Of a DNA stretch of 64,000 nt, positions 63,956 to 64,000 are shown piece after piece. This stretch comes from Symbiodinium natans (taxonomy: Eukaryota > Sar > Dinophyceae > Suessiales > Symbiodiniaceae), in assembly GCA_905221605.1 (NCBI GenBank), contig CAJNDS010001435.1, positions 38,501 through 102,500 on the forward strand, given 5' to 3'. How positions within the stretch are numbered: the first letter of the stretch is position 1; each line of letters opens with the position of its first letter. The position numbers and the translations under genes were made by a program. A model generated the notes under the pieces. It did not search any database and was not told the DNA's origin. It worked only from the letters and a program-made list of their open reading frames with translations.

Positions 63956-64000
63956 GTAAACCCTAAACCCTAAACCCTAAACCCTAAACCCCTAAACCCT
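63956..64000 (-). repeat. CCCTAAA tract at window end
   Basis: Six C-rich heptads running to the window edge. Orientation and context give no reason to call it a chromosome end. Confidence 0.9.

Noticed and set aside
63956..64000. Chromosome end (true telomere)
   Set aside because: Heptad tracts of similar length occur throughout the window in both orientations, so this one is not special.

Overview
The window looks like nuclear DNA of a dinoflagellate, most likely of the Symbiodiniaceae or a close relative. This rests on several things seen together: telomere-type heptads TTTAGGG/CCCTAAA scattered throughout, small exons joined at ambiguous AG|G junctions with GC and apparently GA donors beside GT, an RCC1/HERC-like gene with an N-terminal ubiquitin-like fold of a kind abundant in Symbiodiniaceae, ankyrin exons, and many short palindromic elements. 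Species and chromosome position cannot be told. Every assignment comes from reading the sequence; no search was run.

Layout. 1-10 kb is repeat-rich with little codable sequence; it holds an inverted-repeat element capped by telomeric heptads (3145-3611) and a small palindromic element with a perfect 8-bp target duplication (3638-3701). 10-12 kb has a possible plus-strand gene and two facing telomeric arrays. 13-18.8 kb and 25.9-31.2 kb carry two copies, about 12.5 kb apart and both on the minus strand, of one multi-exon gene: an acidic N-terminal part, a coiled basic segment, ankyrin repeats and an F-box-like exon. Between them (19.3-23.4 kb) are minus-strand exons of one or two predicted membrane proteins. 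31-37 kb is dominated by mobile elements and by TAC/GTA triplet arrays. 38.2-39.5 kb holds a well-supported plus-strand multi-exon gene of unknown function in which one, possibly two, introns consist almost wholly of telomeric heptads. 42.4-49.8 kb is a minus-strand HERC/RCC1-like gene. 50-64 kb is mostly repeats, palindromic elements and a few weak coding candidates.

Common theme. The heptad tracts lie in introns and at splice boundaries as well as between genes. Written as (GTTTAGG)n GTTTAG, a G-rich tract starts with GT and ends with AG, so a sense-strand insertion already carries intron ends; the C-rich orientation supplies pyrimidines and CTAAAC branch-like motifs before acceptors. The most interesting hypothesis here is that telomeric repeats are being inserted into genes and tolerated or used as introns. 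The exon models are internally consistent in reading phase at many junctions and in paralogue comparison, but none is confirmed by RNA.
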